Source of the DNA: Arthrobacter sp. SX1312
GTDB lineage: Bacteria; Actinomycetota; Actinomycetes; Actinomycetales; Micrococcaceae
Direction of reading: 5' to 3'
Length of the DNA stretch: 64,000 nt
Assembly (NCBI RefSeq): GCF_002929295.1
Contig: NZ_PJIM01000001.1
Coordinates: forward strand, 480,040 to 544,039
Positions 61,996 to 64,000 of the stretch are shown in pieces. The translations under genes and the position numbers were made by a program. Position 1 is the first letter of the stretch; the number at the start of each line of letters is the position of its first letter. The notes under the pieces were generated by a model. That model saw nothing but the letters and a program-made list of their open reading frames with translations, did no database searches and was not told the origin of the DNA.

Positions 61996-62862
61996 GTGAG
62001 TCGTGAACCTGCGCAGTTCGACATGATCGTCGCCGGCGGTGGACTGGCCGGACGAAGCCTCGCCTACTTCCTGAGCGGGCACCCCGGCCTGGGCGAGATG
62101 CGGATCCTGCTCGTCGACGACAGCCGTCACTACCAGCACCGGTCCATCATCTACTGGTACGACGGCGTCCTTCCGCTGCGGCTGACCCCCTCGGTGAGCT
62201 ACACGGCCTCCTACTGTTGTGACAGCACCACCCCACCACCCGGTGCGACTCCTCCCCCGCTCATGACCGGTGAGATCCGGCAGGTCCGGACCGCGAGCGA
62301 ATCCTTCGACCCGTCAGTGGCCACCTTCATGGATTTCAGGTCGGGCGACGGCCGGCAGCCTGTCCGCCTCCACTGCCTCCTGCCGGTGTCGACACGCGAA
62401 GCGTTCGTGGAGACGACGAGGATCACCCGTGGTGATGCACCGGCCCTGGGCTGGCCCTTCGGAACGGCGGCCGCGGCATACCTCCGCAACACCTGTGGAG
62501 TGACGGACTTCTCCACGCTCGCCGTCCAGCGAGGGGTGATCCCGCTCGGTCTTCGTCGCCAGTCGTCGCGAGGACGACATCTCTACGTTGGCACGGCCTC
62601 CGGGATCATCAAGGCGACGACGGGGTACGGCTTCACCCGCATCCTCCACCAGGCCGAGCGCGTCGCCTCGTCGTTCGCCGCGACCGGCTCGCCGAGCGGA
62701 CCCGACCCCCCGCGCCGCTTCCACTTCTACGACAAGCCCGTCCTCAAGATGTGGCTGCACGACCCCGACTCGGCAGTCCGCTCTCCTGTCGCACCACGCA
62801 GCGCCCATGGGACTGTCACCGGCGATTGCAGCGGCCGCCGCAATGGTGACGAAAGTCCCTAG
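61996..62862 (+). pseudogene. Degenerate lycopene cyclase-like FAD protein
   Basis: A 288-codon frame with parts of the plant/bacterial lycopene cyclase family: the dinucleotide fold MIVAGGGLAGRSLAYFL, then ATFMDFRSGDGRQP, LLPVSTREAFVETTR, QRGVIPLG and GTASGIIKATTGYGFTRI. About 80-90 residues expected between the first strands and MDFR are missing, replaced by a Pro-rich stretch, and the C-terminus breaks off after FHFYDKPVLKMWLHDPDSA; the likely continuation (ALLSHHAAPMGLSPAIAAAAAM) is in another frame. So it is probably a decayed gene. The start is uncertain (GTG 61996 or ATG 62023). No other carotenoid gene is close. Confidence 0.6.
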
Positions 62863-62994
62863 AGTACCGACCCACCCCGCAGGACACTGGGACGCAACCC
62901 TTTCGGGAGTGGTCGTCGTGCGACGCCGGCGAGAAGCACACGGGAAGCATCAACCGGTCGTCGACCACTTCACGAACGAACGAAGGACAGATGA

Positions 62995-63213
62995 ATGAGC
63001 TCGACAGAGCGACCGATTGCCTCAACAATCCCCGCACCTCCCCCTATCCATCTCGAACCCTCCACCGAAGACGAAACTTTCAGGCCCATTGGTCTCAGGC
63101 CCAGCGGATCCGACCTCAAACGCCTGATGGAGCGTCGGCGGGAAGCAGAGCGCAAGCTTGCCCTGCATATCCAGAAATACCGGGAGACGCACCCGCTCCC
63201 CTCGAAGGAGTAA
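62995..63213 (+). CDS. Small hypothetical protein
   Basis: A 72-residue frame with a Pro-rich first half and a charged helix GSDLKRLMERRREAERKLALHIQKYRETHP. AAGGACAG lies 6 bases before the ATG at 62995 (a second ATG at 62991 opens another frame of lower quality). The helix looks like a real coiled segment, but no family is recognised. The next gene follows after 75 bases. Confidence 0.45.
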   Translation: MSSTERPIASTIPAPPPIHLEPSTEDETFRPIGLRPSGSDLKRLMERRREAERKLALHIQKYRETHPLPSKE

Positions 63214-63288
63214 CCCGGAAGCTCGCGCCCGTGCCGGAGTAAGGGGTGCTCCTTCCTCATCCAGGTACCACCAGGGAGGACGCCCGCC

Positions 63289-64000
63289 ATGAGTTCGAGT
63301 TCGTTGAGTACCACTCCCCCGCCCGCTCGGACGCCCATGCGGGCAGGACCGTTGATCATGGTCCTCCTCGGCGCTTTGCTCGTCTCGATAGCAGCGGGCC
63401 TTGCATTCGGCGGACTGCTCGTCAGCGCTCTCGCCGGCTTCCAGCGGGGTGGGCAATTCCTCACCACATCCACGGAACGCTTCGACTACGACTCCTACGC
63501 GCTGACCACCCGGCTGCAGGACGTCCAACTCGATACCGACGAGGGCGTCCTGCCCGCGGGTATCGCGACGATCCAGCTGGCGGCCACGGGCGTGCCCAGC
63601 ACCGAGGCGGTCTTCGTCGGCGTGGCACGGCAGGCCGACGTCGACGCGTACCTGTCGTCGGTGCAGCACACAGAGCTGACCGATGTCCGGACCGACCCCT
63701 TCCGCGCCGGCTACCGCGAGATCCCGGGCTCCTCGGCTCCGCGCCCACCCACCGAACAGACGTTCTGGACGGCGTCGGCCTCCGGTACCGGTACGCAGGT
63801 GATCTCCGTGGACGTGCGTTCCGGGAGCTGGGCGGTGGTGGTGATGAACGCCGACGGCAGCCAGGCCGGCGTCGTCGATCTGCAGGCAGGCCTCCGGTCG
63901 AGCCTCTTCGCGCCCGTCGGCTTGACGATGCTCCTGATCGCGGGTCTTCTGGTGCTGGTCGGCGTCCCACTCATCCTGATCGGGGCGAACGCCCTCGGAA
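63289..64000 (+). CDS. Hypothetical membrane protein (partial)
   Basis: The frame is open from ATG 63289 to the right edge (237 codons). GGGAGGA lies 8 bases upstream. A short polar N-terminus is followed by a membrane helix (LIMVLLGALLVSIAAGLAFGGLLVSAL), an extracytoplasmic domain of about 160 residues (ERFDYDSYALTTRLQDVQL, FVGVARQADVDAYLSSVQHTEL, WTASASGTGTQVISVDVRSGSWAVVVMNADGS) and a second helix (GLTMLLIAGLLVLVGVPLILIG). The pattern resembles actinobacterial proteins of unknown function seen near stress genes. The end is not visible. Confidence 0.75.
   Translation, partial: MSSSSLSTTPPPARTPMRAGPLIMVLLGALLVSIAAGLAFGGLLVSALAGFQRGGQFLTTSTERFDYDSYALTTRLQDVQLDTDEGVLPAGIATIQLAATGVPSTEAVFVGVARQADVDAYLSSVQHTELTDVRTDPFRAGYREIPGSSAPRPPTEQTFWTASASGTGTQVISVDVRSGSWAVVVMNADGSQAGVVDLQAGLRSSLFAPVGLTMLLIAGLLVLVGVPLILIGANALG

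Overview
The window is a 64-kb, high-GC stretch of chromosome from an actinobacterium, most likely a member of the Micrococcaceae close to Arthrobacter. The evidence is the mycothiol gene mshC, a complete Pup-proteasome locus (mpa, dop, pup, prcB, prcA, pafA), a single-chain PafB-PafC fusion of the kind known from Arthrobacter, rbpA next to a Ppm1-like dolichol-phosphate mannose synthase, and many start codons preceded directly by a -10 hexamer (leaderless genes). I see no rRNA, CRISPR array, insertion sequence or prophage. One tRNA-Leu(GAG) is present.

Layout. 1-4.3 kb: a two-component system (cut by the left edge), a small membrane protein, and a first stress block (DosR-like box, short coupled ORF, tandem universal stress protein). 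4.3-11 kb: a lipid beta-oxidation locus (TetR regulator and acyl-CoA oxidase-like dehydrogenase, divergent from thiolase, FabG4-like reductase and MaoC dehydratase), resembling the mycobacterial fadE5-fadA2-fabG4-htdX locus. 11-21.8 kb: mixed metabolism (secreted serine protease, kynureninase, M50 protein, tRNA-Leu, PhoD-like phosphatase, cupin, M20 peptidase, acyl-CoA dehydrogenase, aldo/keto reductase). 21.8-45.9 kb: conserved housekeeping core (uppP, mshC, PAC2 protein, HAD hydrolase, site-2 protease, trmI, Pup-proteasome operon, two FKBPs, pafBC, tatA, tatC, helY, amidohydrolase, ppm1). 46-55.6 kb: rbpA with a SigR/SigH-type promoter, SPFH and NfeD membrane proteins, an RlmA-like methyltransferase, an S9 peptidase, peptide deformylase, a UvrA-like ATPase and a membrane hydrolase. 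55.7-64 kb: accessory and stress genes (Clp_N protein with a tiny HTH protein, cardiolipin synthase, hydrolase, a second tiny HTH protein beside a 40-bp palindrome, two related universal stress proteins, CsbD, a degenerate lycopene-cyclase-like gene, a membrane protein cut by the right edge).

The most unusual signals are: (1) two copies, one near each end and in opposite orientation, of a cassette made of a DosR-like box, a fixed-spacing conserved block and a short ORF carrying CVAFLRD whose stop codon overlaps the start of a stress gene (a USP in one copy, CsbD in the other); (2) tiny HTH proteins with TCAAY-N4-GTTGA operators, one paired with a Clp_N protein and the other beside a 40-bp palindrome; (3) a TetR operator directly abutting a leaderless start; (4) an aldo/keto reductase lacking most of its catalytic tetrad; (5) at least fifteen probable leaderless genes.
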